Shown here piece after piece: positions 1 through 8,493 of a stretch of 64,000 nucleotides of DNA. Made by a program: the position numbers and the translations under genes. Under the pieces are notes generated by a model. The model saw only the letters and a list, made by a program, of their open reading frames with translations. It had not been told where the DNA came from and searched no databases. Source of the stretch: JAFGRR01 sp964563855 (GTDB lineage: Bacteria > Planctomycetota > Phycisphaerae > UBA1845 > Fen-1342); the NCBI GenBank assembly GCA_964563855.1, contig CAZLYU010000010.1:1-64000 (forward strand), given 5' to 3'. Within the stretch, counting starts at the first letter, position 1, and every line of letters begins with the position of its first letter.

Positions 1-122
1 GGCGGTGGGCACGGGCTGCCGGCGCGCTTCCATTCGTGCGTGTTACGGCGTGCGGCACGGCGGGGTGGGGGGTCGGCGACGCGGGTGGAGCGGTCGCCGA
101 CGTTTGGATCTGTCGCCGGGGT

Positions 123-866
123 TTATCCTTCGCTCATCTCGGCCTCGATCACGCCGGTCGCGAAGCTCTTGTAGGCGGCGCCGAACTGTCGCGCCATGGA
201 GTCGGGGAAGACGTGGAACTGTTCGTTGCGCAAACCTTCGATGAGCGCGTCGGCCACGAGCGTTGGTGGTTCGGCGATTTCGTTCAGGCCGGCGTCGGAC
301 GCCATGTCGGTCTTGATGGGTCCGGGGTGGACGCTGACGACGAGTGTGCCCTGCTCGCGGAGGTTTACGCGGAGCGCCTGGGTGATTGAATACGCGGCCG
401 CTTTTGACGCGCAATAGGTTGCGAAGTCGGGGAACGACTTGAACGAGGCGACCGAGTTGAGTTGCACGAAGGCGCCGCCGCCGTTGGCTTTGAGGACGGG
501 GGCGAAGGCCTGGGCGGTGCGCATCAGCCCGAGCACGTTGCGGTTCCACTCGAACTCGAAATCGGCGAAGGCGTCTTTTGACAAGGCTTGCGCGGAGCGG
601 AGCACGCCGGCGTTGTTGATGACCAGTTGCACGTCGCGGGCGTTTTCGGCGGCTTGATGGATGAGCGATTCGTCAGCGAGATCGAACGCGATAGGGGTGA
701 CGCGGTCGCCGTGCTGCTGGACGACCGCTTGAACGCTATCGATGTTGCGCACGGCGGCGTAGACCTTCTTCGCGCCCTCGGCGAGCAGCTTTTCGGTGAT
801 TGCTGCGCCGATGCCGCGGTTCGCCCCGGTGACGAGGGCGACTTTATCTCTGACTTCGAAACCCAT
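123..866 (-). CDS. Short-chain dehydrogenase/reductase (SDR)
   Basis: Classical SDR of 247 residues, a cytosolic NAD(P)(H)-dependent oxidoreductase of unknown substrate. The cofactor-binding glycine motif TGANRGIG lies at residues 13-20, NNAGV in the middle, and the catalytic YxxxK appears as YCASK about 13 residues after the conserved SVAS serine, so it should be active. Start is the ATG at 866, preceded by AGGAG at good spacing; an upstream in-frame Met at 1034 would add 56 low-complexity Arg/Pro-rich residues unlike the family. It stands alone on the minus strand, divergent from the MazG-like gene. The family is certain, the substrate cannot be read from sequence. Confidence 0.88.
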   Translation of the reverse strand: MGFEVRDKVALVTGANRGIGAAITEKLLAEGAKKVYAAVRNIDSVQAVVQQHGDRVTPIAFDLADESLIHQAAENARDVQLVINNAGVLRSAQALSKDAFADFEFEWNRNVLGLMRTAQAFAPVLKANGGGAFVQLNSVASFKSFPDFATYCASKAAAYSITQALRVNLREQGTLVVSVHPGPIKTDMASDAGLNEIAEPPTLVADALIEGLRNEQFHVFPDSMARQFGAAYKSFATGVIEAEMSEG

Positions 867-1063
867 GCCCAGCTCCTGTGTGCGGCGTTGGATTGCTCTG
901 GCGGCGCCGCCGGCTGATGGACAGCTTGGTGGGCGGCGCTGCGTGTGGGTATTGTGGCCGGTGCAAGCGACGGCTCGCTCCGGCGTATGTTTGAGATGAT
1001 CGCGGAGCAGCGGCCGTTTCATCGACTGATCCATCAGCCTATGCGCCTACGGAGCCCCACGCC

Positions 1064-1330
1064 TTGGACATTCGCGCTTTCCAGCAGCACATCGACCGGC
1101 TTTATAGCGACACCGACCGCGCCCGCGGATCAGCAAAGACGTTTTTGTGGCTCATCGAGGAAGTCGGTGAACTGGCCAGCGCGTTGGCCGGCGACGACGA
1201 GAAGAACAAGCAAGAGGAGTTTGCAGATGTCTTCGCGTGGCTGTGCTCGATCGCGAATGTGGAGGGCGTGGATCTGGAGCAGGCGGTGATCGACAAGTAT
1301 GTGACGTCGCAGCCGGAGGGTCACAAGTGA
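1064..1330 (+). CDS. MazG-like nucleotide pyrophosphohydrolase
   Basis: Small all-alpha NTP pyrophosphohydrolase of 88 residues, a single MazG unit. The Mg-binding signature is visible as EEVGE near residues 31-35 followed by EEFAD near 50-54, the EExxE...ExxD pattern of the MazG/dCTPase/HisE superfamily. Known relatives hydrolyse (d)NTPs to NMP and pyrophosphate and clean the nucleotide pool. Start is a TTG at 1064 with GGAG nine bases upstream; the nearest ATG (1041) is out of frame. It ends 12 bases from the convergent sialidase-like gene. Substrate unknown. Confidence 0.82.
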   Translation: MDIRAFQQHIDRLYSDTDRARGSAKTFLWLIEEVGELASALAGDDEKNKQEEFADVFAWLCSIANVEGVDLEQAVIDKYVTSQPEGHK

Positions 1331-1342
1331 TTCGTGGCGCGG

Positions 1343-2458
1343 CTAGTCGCGCGTGGGTTTCGGCGTCGTGAGCCAGGCGTCGTTGAAGCGCAGGTAGCCG
1401 ATCGAGCGTCGGTCGTGCGAATAGACCACGTGGATGAGGCCGTCAGCCGATTGCGCGACGGCGGGGTACGCGTAGGCTCCATCGCCGTCGACGAGCACGC
1501 GCGGCGCCGACCAGGTTTCACCGTCGTCGATCGAGCGGGATGCGGCGAGCGGTCGTCGGGCGGTGCGGTCGTTGTTGAAGACGAGCAGCAATGAGCCGTC
1601 GCGGAGCTTGGTGAGCGCGGTGGGGCTGCCGGGATTGGGTAAGTTGCTATCGCGCGGCGGGGTCCAGCTTCGGCCGGCGTCATCGGAGGCGGTGACCCAC
1701 AGCCAGTCGGCGCCGCCGTTGCGGAGTACGGCGAGCAGGCGGCCGCTCTCGAGTTCGACGATCGCGGGTTGGAGCGCTCCGAGCAGGACGGGGGCCGCGA
1801 TGACCGATCGCCAACGCCACGCGTTGCCATTGGCGGAGGCGAACAGGAGCGATCGGCCGAGCAGGTCGTCGTAGGCGGGGAGCAGCAGCTCGCCGCGCAA
1901 GGTTCGGAGCGGTGGGAACCGGACGTTGCTGCCGAGCGGTCCGGGGATCCAGGTTGGCGCGGTCCACGATTTGCCGGCATCGAACGATTGCTGCATCTCG
2001 ATGCGCGAGGTCGACCAGCCGCCGGCGACGACTGCTTGAAACAGCCAGACGCGGTTGCCCTCGGCATAGAACACGGGGTTTCCGTCGGCTTGCGGGCGGT
2101 CGATATGGCGCCACGGCTGCGACCAGCCGTCTGTGGTGCGCCGGGCCATGTAGATGGCGGCGCCCTCAAGTTCGTGGGGTCCGGCGTATGAGAACCAGGC
2201 GGCGAGCAACTCGTCGTTGGGGAGGGCGACGATAGCCGGGGCGTGGCTGCCAGCTTTGTCGGGGATGGCTTCGAAGAGGAGTTGCGCGTCGAAGCGCGGC
2301 GTTTCGTCGGCGTCTGCGGTGTCGAGCGGCGCGAGCGCGGTGTTGAAGCTCAGCGGGGTGTCGGTGGGCGGGAGAAGCGACTCGGGCAGCACGCAGCCGG
2401 TGCAGCATGTGATCGCGATGATGAACGCGTTGTGCAGGGGTCTGAGGGACACCGCCAT
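1343..2458 (-). CDS. Sialidase-like BNR-repeat lipoprotein
   Basis: Protein of 371 residues starting with a hydrophobic leader and a probable lipobox (ITCCTGC near residue 20), so likely anchored in an outer or cytoplasmic membrane. Asp-box (BNR) motifs SxDxGxxW are visible as SFDAGKSW, SDDAGRSW and SIDDGETW, the hallmark of six-bladed sialidase propellers. The N-terminal HAPAIVALPNDELLAAWF is typical of bacterial exo-sialidase-like proteins (BNR_2 family). Many such planctomycete proteins are annotated as sialidases although activity is untested; other glycan hydrolysis or binding is possible. No sialic-acid catabolic genes lie nearby. Confidence 0.8.
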   Translation of the reverse strand: MAVSLRPLHNAFIIAITCCTGCVLPESLLPPTDTPLSFNTALAPLDTADADETPRFDAQLLFEAIPDKAGSHAPAIVALPNDELLAAWFSYAGPHELEGAAIYMARRTTDGWSQPWRHIDRPQADGNPVFYAEGNRVWLFQAVVAGGWSTSRIEMQQSFDAGKSWTAPTWIPGPLGSNVRFPPLRTLRGELLLPAYDDLLGRSLLFASANGNAWRWRSVIAAPVLLGALQPAIVELESGRLLAVLRNGGADWLWVTASDDAGRSWTPPRDSNLPNPGSPTALTKLRDGSLLLVFNNDRTARRPLAASRSIDDGETWSAPRVLVDGDGAYAYPAVAQSADGLIHVVYSHDRRSIGYLRFNDAWLTTPKPTRD

Positions 2459-2506
2459 GTTTGCTCTCCGGTGCGGTCGCTCAAGATTGAGTGATTGGCG
2501 GTCGGA

Positions 2507-4816
2507 CTACAAGCCGGCTGCTCGGGCGGCTTCTGCGACGCCCCAGGCGCCGAAGTAGGCGATGACGGTCATCCCGACGAAGGAGATGACGGGGTAGGTC
2601 CACGAGCCGGTTTCTTTGTAGATGACGGCGAGCGTGGCGCCGCATTGCGCGCACAACGCGAAGAACACCATGATTGAGAGCGCTACGGGCAGCGTAAAGA
2701 GCGGGCGCGCTGCGACGGTGGTTTGGTCTGCACCCGCCGCGGCGGCCTCGGCGGTGACGGCGGCCGGTGGCGCTGCGTCAGGGGTCCGCGGCTGCGGGGC
2801 GCCGCTGGCTTCGTCGACGTCGGCATTGGCAGGGGCTGGGGTGAGTTCATCCCACTTCGCGGTGCGCAGCGCTTCGATGAGCGACTGCGACCCTTCGTCT
2901 TCGTCGCCGCCGAGATTGAACAGGGTGCCGAGCGTGGCGATGATCACCTCGCGCGCGGGGAACGATGCAATCACGGAAACGCCGATCTTCCAGTCCCAGC
3001 CGATTGGCCGCACGATGGGCTCGATGGCGAGGCCGGCGCGGCCGAGATAGCTGTCGCGCAGGTAGGCGCCCTCGAGCTGGTTGTCGAAGGTGGCTTCGTC
3101 CCAGTTTTGAGCGGCGGCTTGTTGCTCGACGGCGGCGCGGGTCGCGTCGCTGCGTGGGAAGTAGGCCAGCGTCCACACGATGATGCTGACCAGGAGGATG
3201 AGCGTGCCGGCGCGGACGATGAACTCGCGACCGCCGAGATACATCCGCTGCCAGATGGTGCGGAGGCGCGGCCACTTGTAGGACGGCAACTCGAGCACAA
3301 AGCCGCTGGTCTGTCCGGCGAACATCGTCTTGCGCAGCACCCACGCGAGGGGCACGGCGACCGCGACGCCGACGAGATACATCGCGATCATCACGAGCGG
3401 CTGGAGGGGCAGCCAGCCGCCGAGCCAGATCGCCGGTATGAAGGCGGCGATCATGATGATGTAGACGGGGAGTCGGGCGGAGCAGCTCATGAAGGGGGCG
3501 AGCATGATGGTCATGAAGCGTTCGCGCCGATCGGGAATGGTTCGCGTGCCCATGATGGCGGGGATCGCGCAGGCGAACGAGCTGAGTAGTGGAATGAAGG
3601 CGCGACCGCTAAGGCCGACGCCGCGCATGAGTTTGTCCATCATGTAGGCGGCGCGGGCGAAGTATCCGCAATCTTCGAGGATGGCGATGACGGCGAAGAG
3701 GATGAGGATTTGCGGCAAGAAGATCAAGACGCCGCCGACGCCGGCGATGACGCCGTCGACGACGAGGCTCTGGATGACGCCCTCGGGTAGGGCGGGGCCG
3801 ACGAGCGCGGCGAGCCAGCCGAAGAAGCCGTCGATCCAATCCATGGGATAGGTGGCGAAGGTGAAGATGGAGGCGAAGAGCGTGAACAGTACGACGAGCA
3901 GGATGGCGGCGCCCCAGATGCGGTGGGTGAGGATGCGATCGACGCGGTCGCTCCAGTTGGTTCCGGTGATTTCGGGGCGTTTGATGACGCCGGCGAGAGT
4001 GGTGTTGATCCAGGCGTAGCGGGCCTGAACTTCGGGCATGGGGCTGTTGACGCCGTGCTGCGCGAGTGCGTCGCGGGCGGTTTGCAGAGCCTGTTCCGAG
4101 CCGCCGGCGCGAAGATAGGCCTGCTCGGCGTAACCGCCTTTGAAGAGGAGCACGCGTACGGCTTCGGCCGGATGCGTCGCGCTGGGGTGCTGTTTGTGAA
4201 GCTGGCGGGCGGCGTCCCAAATGTGATCGGGCAACGTGGCGCGAACGGCGGTCGTCGGGGCGAGCGCCGCGCGCTGTAGGGCGTCGATCACGGGCGCGAC
4301 GGAGGCGTTGCGGGTGGCGACGATCGGCACGACTTCGGCGTTGAGACGTGACGCGAGCTGGGCGGTGTCGATCTGGATGCCGCGCGACTCCGCGATGTCG
4401 GTCATGTTGAGCGCGACGACGAGCGGGATGTCGAACTCGATGAGTTGGCTGAGCAGGTAGAGATTGCGGGTGAGGTTCGACGTGTCGACGATGGCGAGCA
4501 CGACGTCGGGGCGGAGGTCGGCGGGCCCATTTCCGCAGAGCGTTTCGCTGACGATGACCTCGTCGGGCGACGAGGCGGCAAGGCTGTAGGTTCCCGGGAG
4601 ATCGAGCAGCTCCATGGGGGTGTCGGCGTTGCGGATGGGGCCGCGACCGATGTCGACGGTGACGCCGGGATAGTTGGCGACGTGGCGTCGGAAGCCGGTG
4701 AGCGCGTTGAAGAGCGTGGTTTTGCCGGTATTGGGATTGCCGATGAGCGCGACGCGTCGGGTGTGGTTGACGTTGGGCGAGACGACCTCTCTGGGCGGCG
4801 ACGCGATGTCCGACAT
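2507..4816 (-). CDS. feoB: Ferrous iron transporter FeoB
   Basis: Inner-membrane ferrous iron importer of 769 residues. The N-terminal G-protein domain shows G1 GNPNTGKTT at 26-34, G3 DLPGTYS and G4 NMTD. A FeoB-specific helical insert follows, then the Gate/core membrane domains with many hydrophobic segments. Between the penultimate membrane block and the last two helices there is an Ala/Pro/Thr-rich linker, an unusual low-complexity stretch. It follows feoA on the minus strand after 113 bases that contain a GC-rich stem-loop. Length and motifs match the family. Confidence 0.97.
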   Translation of the reverse strand: MSDIASPPREVVSPNVNHTRRVALIGNPNTGKTTLFNALTGFRRHVANYPGVTVDIGRGPIRNADTPMELLDLPGTYSLAASSPDEVIVSETLCGNGPADLRPDVVLAIVDTSNLTRNLYLLSQLIEFDIPLVVALNMTDIAESRGIQIDTAQLASRLNAEVVPIVATRNASVAPVIDALQRAALAPTTAVRATLPDHIWDAARQLHKQHPSATHPAEAVRVLLFKGGYAEQAYLRAGGSEQALQTARDALAQHGVNSPMPEVQARYAWINTTLAGVIKRPEITGTNWSDRVDRILTHRIWGAAILLVVLFTLFASIFTFATYPMDWIDGFFGWLAALVGPALPEGVIQSLVVDGVIAGVGGVLIFLPQILILFAVIAILEDCGYFARAAYMMDKLMRGVGLSGRAFIPLLSSFACAIPAIMGTRTIPDRRERFMTIMLAPFMSCSARLPVYIIMIAAFIPAIWLGGWLPLQPLVMIAMYLVGVAVAVPLAWVLRKTMFAGQTSGFVLELPSYKWPRLRTIWQRMYLGGREFIVRAGTLILLVSIIVWTLAYFPRSDATRAAVEQQAAAQNWDEATFDNQLEGAYLRDSYLGRAGLAIEPIVRPIGWDWKIGVSVIASFPAREVIIATLGTLFNLGGDEDEGSQSLIEALRTAKWDELTPAPANADVDEASGAPQPRTPDAAPPAAVTAEAAAAGADQTTVAARPLFTLPVALSIMVFFALCAQCGATLAVIYKETGSWTYPVISFVGMTVIAYFGAWGVAEAARAAGL

Positions 4817-4857
4817 TTTCGCTCACTGACTCCTGATTTGGTGCAGAGATTAACAAC

Positions 4858-4896
4858 GCCCGGCCCCGCGCGGGAAGTTCACCTGCGGAACCGGGC
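4858..4896 (-). terminator. Stem-loop between feoA and feoB (attenuator candidate)
   Basis: Read on the minus strand, 4885-4896 pairs with 4858-4869 as a 12-bp stem with two G-U wobbles, followed by the U-rich stretch GTTGTTAATC. This resembles a weak intrinsic terminator or processing site that would let feoA be made in excess of feoB. Structure is read from sequence; function is inferred. Confidence 0.45.
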
Positions 4897-4929
4897 ATCG
4901 TTTCGGAGTTTGTTGCGGGTGGCGTCGCG

Positions 4930-5151
4930 CTAGGCGGCGGCGACGTCCACCAACTCGGCGTCACTGGATCGCAGCGAAAGCTCGTAGTCGCCAACGAGCA
5001 GACGCAGTGGGTCACCCAGCGGTGCGCGGCCGAGCACCTGGACGGTGACGCCGCTGATGAGTCCCATCTCCATCAGGCGGCAGCTCATGGCGCCTTCTCG
5101 AATGCCGGTGATGGTGACGGGTTGCCGCGTGGGGACGTTTGCGAGTGACAT
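4930..5151 (-). CDS. feoA: FeoA family protein
   Basis: Small SH3-like cytosolic partner of FeoB, 73 residues, the usual FeoA length. Recognised by the pattern RLMEMGLISGVTVQVLGRAPLGDPL and the ending ELSLR.SDAELVDV, the typical FeoA beta-barrel. Start ATG at 5151 has AGGAG upstream. It is the first gene of the feoAB operon, directly downstream of a consensus sigma-70-like promoter. FeoA binds the cytosolic G domain and is needed for iron uptake in studied bacteria. Confidence 0.95.
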   Translation of the reverse strand: MSLANVPTRQPVTITGIREGAMSCRLMEMGLISGVTVQVLGRAPLGDPLRLLVGDYELSLRSSDAELVDVAAA

Positions 5152-5208
5152 GATTGTTTCATTCTCCTGCGGTCGTCGCTTTGGCGATTACCTTACCAGA
5201 TCGTCCGA

Positions 5209-5237
5209 ATTATGTTTATCGTTTGATTGTTTGTCAA
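5209..5237 (-). promoter_or_regulatory. Sigma-70-type promoter of feoAB
   Basis: On the minus strand TTGACA (5232-5237) is followed by exactly 17 bases and CATAAT (5209-5214): a perfect -35 box and a five-of-six -10 box, the best promoter match seen in this window. It points at feoA, whose ATG is 58 bases downstream of the -10 box. Confidence 0.75.
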
Positions 5238-5243
5238 CACCCT

Positions 5244-5261
5244 TGTTTGATTTTTCAAACA
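5244..5261. promoter_or_regulatory. Perfect 7-4-7 dyad upstream of the feo promoter
   Basis: TGTTTGA-TTTT-TCAAACA is an exact inverted repeat just upstream of the -35 box. Related GTTTGAT/GTTTGTC half-sites recur through the promoter spacer (5215-5235). A metal-responsive regulator (Fur, DtxR/MntR or another) is the obvious candidate but the half-site is not a classic Fur or IdeR box. Confidence 0.55.
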
Positions 5262-5312
5262 CTTGGTTGGAGCTGTCCGCCTTAAGTTCCTAAGTCTCTA
5301 TTTGTCAGTGTT

Positions 5313-6716
5313 TTACGAATCTCGGTGGATGAGGGCGGCGAACCCGCCGTCGCGCCAGTCTGACGCTTGCGGGCCCCAGTTTGGCAGCGAGAGGTCTTCG
5401 GTCAGCAAGCGCCACTGGGGGTGATTGGCGAGGAAGCGCGCGATCATCTCGCAGTTCTCGGCGGGTTCAAGGCAGCACGTGCTGTACACGAGCCGGCCGC
5501 CGACGCGCACGCGTTGCGCCGCCTGCCGCAGGAGCGTCATCTGCAAACTGGTGAGGGAGGCGACTTTCTGTTCGTCGAGCCCGAGTCGCGCTTCGGGGCG
5601 ACGGGCGATGACCCCCGTGTTGGAGCAGGGTGTATCGACGATGGCGGCGTCGAACTCGCCGAGCGACTCGGTGACGGCTTCGTCGTCTTCGTCGAGCAAG
5701 CGGGTGCGTACACAGTCGAGCCCGAGGCGATCGACGTTGGCCGCGACTTGCATGAGGCGCTGGGGCGCGATGTCGCAGGCGACGATCTCGCCGCGGTTCT
5801 GGAGGGTGATGCCGATGGCGGCGGTTTTGCCGCCGGGTGCGGCGCAGAGATCGAGGACGCGTTCGTCGGGTTGGGCGGCAAGGAGCAGGGCGGCCTGTCG
5901 AGCGGTGGTGTCTTGCACATAGGCGCCGCCGGTGCGGAAGAGTTCGCTGTCGAGCAGTCCGGCGCCGCTGGGTAGGAAGGCGGTGTCGTCGTTCATGGCG
6001 GCGTCTGGGAAGGTGGATTGGATGGCGGCGTGGAACTCAGGCTGGGTGAGTTTGAGGGGGTTGCGGTGGACCACCAGCGCGGGGCGGGCCTGAGACGCCC
6101 ATGCGATGCGCTCGGCGTCTTGGGCGCCGAAGCGCTCGACGAGTGTGCGGACGCGCTCGAGTCGCTCCCCGGCGGCGGCGGCGAGTTGTGCGTCGAAGCC
6201 GCCGCCGAGCGGGAGGACGGCTTGGTTGAAGCGTGTGGCGCCGGTCCATGAGGTGCGGATGAGGGCCGGGTCGGCTGGCGCCCACTGGGCGTCGCGTGCG
6301 TCGAGCGCGCGGGTGAGGCGGCGCAGAATCGCGTTCACGGTGGCGCCGCCGCGGCGCTTGATGATGCGGTTGGCGATGGTGACGGTTTCGTTGACGGCGG
6401 CGAAGTCGGGGACGCGGTGCATCCAAATGAGCTGGTAGGCGGCGGTGGCGAGGAGCGCGCGGAGCTCCGGGTCGGCTTGGCGCGGTTCATATTCCGCGAC
6501 GCGCGGCAGCACGTGTTCGATGGTGATGAGGCGGCGGATGGCGCCGAGTGCGATTTCGGTGGCGAGGGCGGCGTCGCGTCCGGCGATGCGACCCTCCTGG
6601 CGGAGCGTGGCGAGCATGTCGGCGGCGAAGCCGCGTCGCGTGAGCACGTTGTGCACCGCGAGGTAGGCGGCGTGACGTGCATTGAGGGTTGGGTCGTGGT
6701 CTGCGGCGCTCGTCAT
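5313..6716 (-). CDS. rsmB: 16S rRNA (cytosine-967-C5)-methyltransferase RsmB
   Basis: S-adenosylmethionine-dependent rRNA methyltransferase of 467 residues. The N-terminal NusB-like all-helical RNA-binding domain (about 1-135, ARHAAYLAVHNVLTRRGFA...) is followed by the Fmu/Nop2-type domain. The SAM motif VLDLCAAPGGKT, the catalytic DTPCSNTGV and the second cysteine YSTCCLEPAEN are present. Start ATG at 6716 overlaps the fmt stop codon (ATGA), giving the conserved fmt-rsmB coupling known in many bacteria. An upstream Met at 6788 lies inside fmt and is rejected. Confidence 0.95.
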   Translation of the reverse strand: MTSAADHDPTLNARHAAYLAVHNVLTRRGFAADMLATLRQEGRIAGRDAALATEIALGAIRRLITIEHVLPRVAEYEPRQADPELRALLATAAYQLIWMHRVPDFAAVNETVTIANRIIKRRGGATVNAILRRLTRALDARDAQWAPADPALIRTSWTGATRFNQAVLPLGGGFDAQLAAAAGERLERVRTLVERFGAQDAERIAWASQARPALVVHRNPLKLTQPEFHAAIQSTFPDAAMNDDTAFLPSGAGLLDSELFRTGGAYVQDTTARQAALLLAAQPDERVLDLCAAPGGKTAAIGITLQNRGEIVACDIAPQRLMQVAANVDRLGLDCVRTRLLDEDDEAVTESLGEFDAAIVDTPCSNTGVIARRPEARLGLDEQKVASLTSLQMTLLRQAAQRVRVGGRLVYSTCCLEPAENCEMIARFLANHPQWRLLTEDLSLPNWGPQASDWRDGGFAALIHRDS

Positions 6717-7687
6717 TCGGCGGGCCGCTCCAAACGGTCGCCGGCTTGCACGCGGCGGCCGTTGCGAAAGGCGTCGAACGGCATGCATTTGCCGCCGGCT
6801 GGTTTGACTTCGAGCAACTGCACGGCGCCATCGCCGGTCTGGACGGCGCCGTCGTGGCGAAAGGCGCCGGGTTCGCCGGTGAAGGTTGGGTTGGGCGTCG
6901 CCGCGTCAGAGGGGGTGATGGGGGCTTCGCTGACTTTCGCCCGCGCGAGCAGGACGCGCTCGCGGCGGCCGTCTTGCGAGACGTAGTCGCACGCGGCGGC
7001 GGGCCAGCTCCAGAGGCCGTGAATGCGTCGCACGATGCGGCGTGCGTCGGCGCTCCAGTCGATCCAGCCGTCTGACTTGGCGAGTTTGGGAGCGCGGGTG
7101 GCTTGGCTCGGATCCTGTGCGTGCATCGGATCGTTACGTTCGATGGCGTCGACGGCGTCGATGACGCTCTCAGCGCCGAGGGTCGCCAAGCGGTCGTGCA
7201 GCTCGTCGGCGGTCTCGTCGTCGCGGATGGGGGTCTCGCGTTGGAGCACGATCGGACCGTTGTCCCACTTGGCGTCGAGTTTGAAGATGGTGACGCCGGT
7301 GCGTTCGTCGCCGGAGAGGAGTGCCCACTGGAAGGGCGCGGCGCCGCGATGGCGGGGCAGCAGGGAGGCGTGGATGTTGAAACAGCCGTGTTGCGGGGCG
7401 GCGAGCAGGGCGGGGCCGATCTTCTGACCGAAGGCGGCGACCATGATCAGGTCGGCGCCGCGGAGCACGTCGTCGGTCGGGAGCGCGTTGACGTTGTCGG
7501 TCTGGAGATGCGGGACGTTGAGTTCGTCGGCGGCGGCGTGGAGCGGGGTCGGCGTGATCCGGCGGCCGCGTCCTGAGGGGCGGTCGGGCTGGCTGACGGC
7601 GGCGATGACGTTGTGGTGCGACGAAGCGGCCAGGGCGCGCAGCGCCGGTACCGCGAAGTCGCCGGTGCCGAAGAAGACCAGATTCAC
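6713..7687 (-). CDS. fmt: Methionyl-tRNA formyltransferase
   Basis: Transfers a formyl group from 10-formyl-THF to initiator Met-tRNA, 324 residues. The N-terminal Rossmann formyltransferase domain begins NLVFFGTGDFAVPAL. The catalytic region shows FNIHASLLPRHRGAAPFQWAL with the Asn, His and SLLPRxRG loop, then the C-terminal OB-like domain. The start is a GTG at 7687 with GGGAG upstream; this gives the family N-terminus. First gene of the fmt-rsmB unit, four-base overlap with rsmB. Confidence 0.96.
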   Translation of the reverse strand: MNLVFFGTGDFAVPALRALAASSHHNVIAAVSQPDRPSGRGRRITPTPLHAAADELNVPHLQTDNVNALPTDDVLRGADLIMVAAFGQKIGPALLAAPQHGCFNIHASLLPRHRGAAPFQWALLSGDERTGVTIFKLDAKWDNGPIVLQRETPIRDDETADELHDRLATLGAESVIDAVDAIERNDPMHAQDPSQATRAPKLAKSDGWIDWSADARRIVRRIHGLWSWPAAACDYVSQDGRRERVLLARAKVSEAPITPSDAATPNPTFTGEPGAFRHDGAVQTGDGAVQLLEVKPAGGKCMPFDAFRNGRRVQAGDRLERPAE

Positions 7688-7859
7688 GCGAGGCTCCCGA
7701 TGGTTGCGTTGGTGAAGCTTGTTTGGAGAGATCGTCGAGCAGAAGGCGGTGCGGGGCAAGCACACCGACTGTTGACCGCGGGGGCGGCGGGCGCGCCGGC
7801 TACGTTTTACTTGGGCGGCTGACGCGAGCCGGTGTTGTGGGCGTGTCGGGAGTCAGGCG

Positions 7860-8345
7860 TTATTTGCGGAGCTGTTTGAGAAAGCCGTTCAGGACGGGTC
7901 GCGGCACTGATTCGAGGCCGTTGGGGGGTAGCTCGTCGCCCATGAGCCGGTCGACCACTTCGTTGGTGCGGTCCTGCCGCTGACGCAGCATGACGGCGCA
8001 CTCCTCGGCTTCGTCGAGACGGCCTTGGGACATGCAGATCGCGAAACGGACGACGTATTGCTCGACATCGAAGTCTGCGGGCGGCGAGCTGGGACTGTCC
8101 GAGTCTCCGGCGTCGGCGTCGAGGAGTGCGGCGGCCCGCAGCGCGCTGGCTTCCGTTTCGAGCTCCTTCTGCCGCTTTTCGTCTTCCGGATCGATTGGGG
8201 AGAGCTCGAGCGGTTCGAGCTGGTCGTCGGGGGTTGGGATGTAGATCGTCTGGTGGCAGCTTGGGCACTTGCCGCGCCGGCCGCCGGCGTCGTCGGGGGC
8301 GCGGACGGTTTTGCCGCACTTCGGGCAGTGGAATTCGATCGGCAT
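7860..8345 (-). CDS. Zinc-ribbon protein of unknown function
   Basis: Protein of 161 residues. The N-terminus carries CPKCGKTVRAPDDAGGRRGKCPSC, a four-cysteine zinc ribbon of the kind common at the start of planctomycete proteins. The rest is acidic and Ala/Glu-rich with no membrane segment, and a helical C-terminus. Start ATG at 8345 has AGGAG upstream. No known function; ribbon proteins of this sort may bind nucleic acid or protein partners. Monocistronic, upstream of fmt on the same strand with a 172-base gap. Confidence 0.75.
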   Translation of the reverse strand: MPIEFHCPKCGKTVRAPDDAGGRRGKCPSCHQTIYIPTPDDQLEPLELSPIDPEDEKRQKELETEASALRAAALLDADAGDSDSPSSPPADFDVEQYVVRFAICMSQGRLDEAEECAVMLRQRQDRTNEVVDRLMGDELPPNGLESVPRPVLNGFLKQLRK

Positions 8346-8424
8346 GGCGGAACACTCCTGGCGTTGGATTGTAACCGGCGTGCGGGCGTGGCGGCATGGC
8401 TGAGGAGCGTTCGCGGGTAAAGCG

Positions 8425-8458
8425 ACGGGGCGCCGGGTCTTGCGACCGGGCGCCCCGT
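8425..8458 (-). terminator. Intrinsic terminator-like hairpin after the PEP-CTERM gene
   Basis: Ten-base arms 8425-8434 and 8449-8458 (ACGGGGCGCC against GGCGCCCCGT) enclose an inner GGTC/GACC stem around TTGC. On the minus strand it is followed by CGCTTTA, a weak U-tract. It lies 36 bases beyond the stop codon of the gene at 8494. Confidence 0.65.
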
Positions 8459-8493
8459 GGGAAGCCGTTCGGCTCGGTGCGTCGCAGCTTTGT

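Noticed and set aside
2723..3589. Open frame of 288 codons on the plus strand
   Set aside because: Antisense to feoB; Gly/Asp/His-rich with no domain.
3609..5015. Open frame of 468 codons on the minus strand
   Set aside because: Same strand but different frame from feoB/feoA; translation is Arg/Pro/His-rich, while feoB frame has all motifs.
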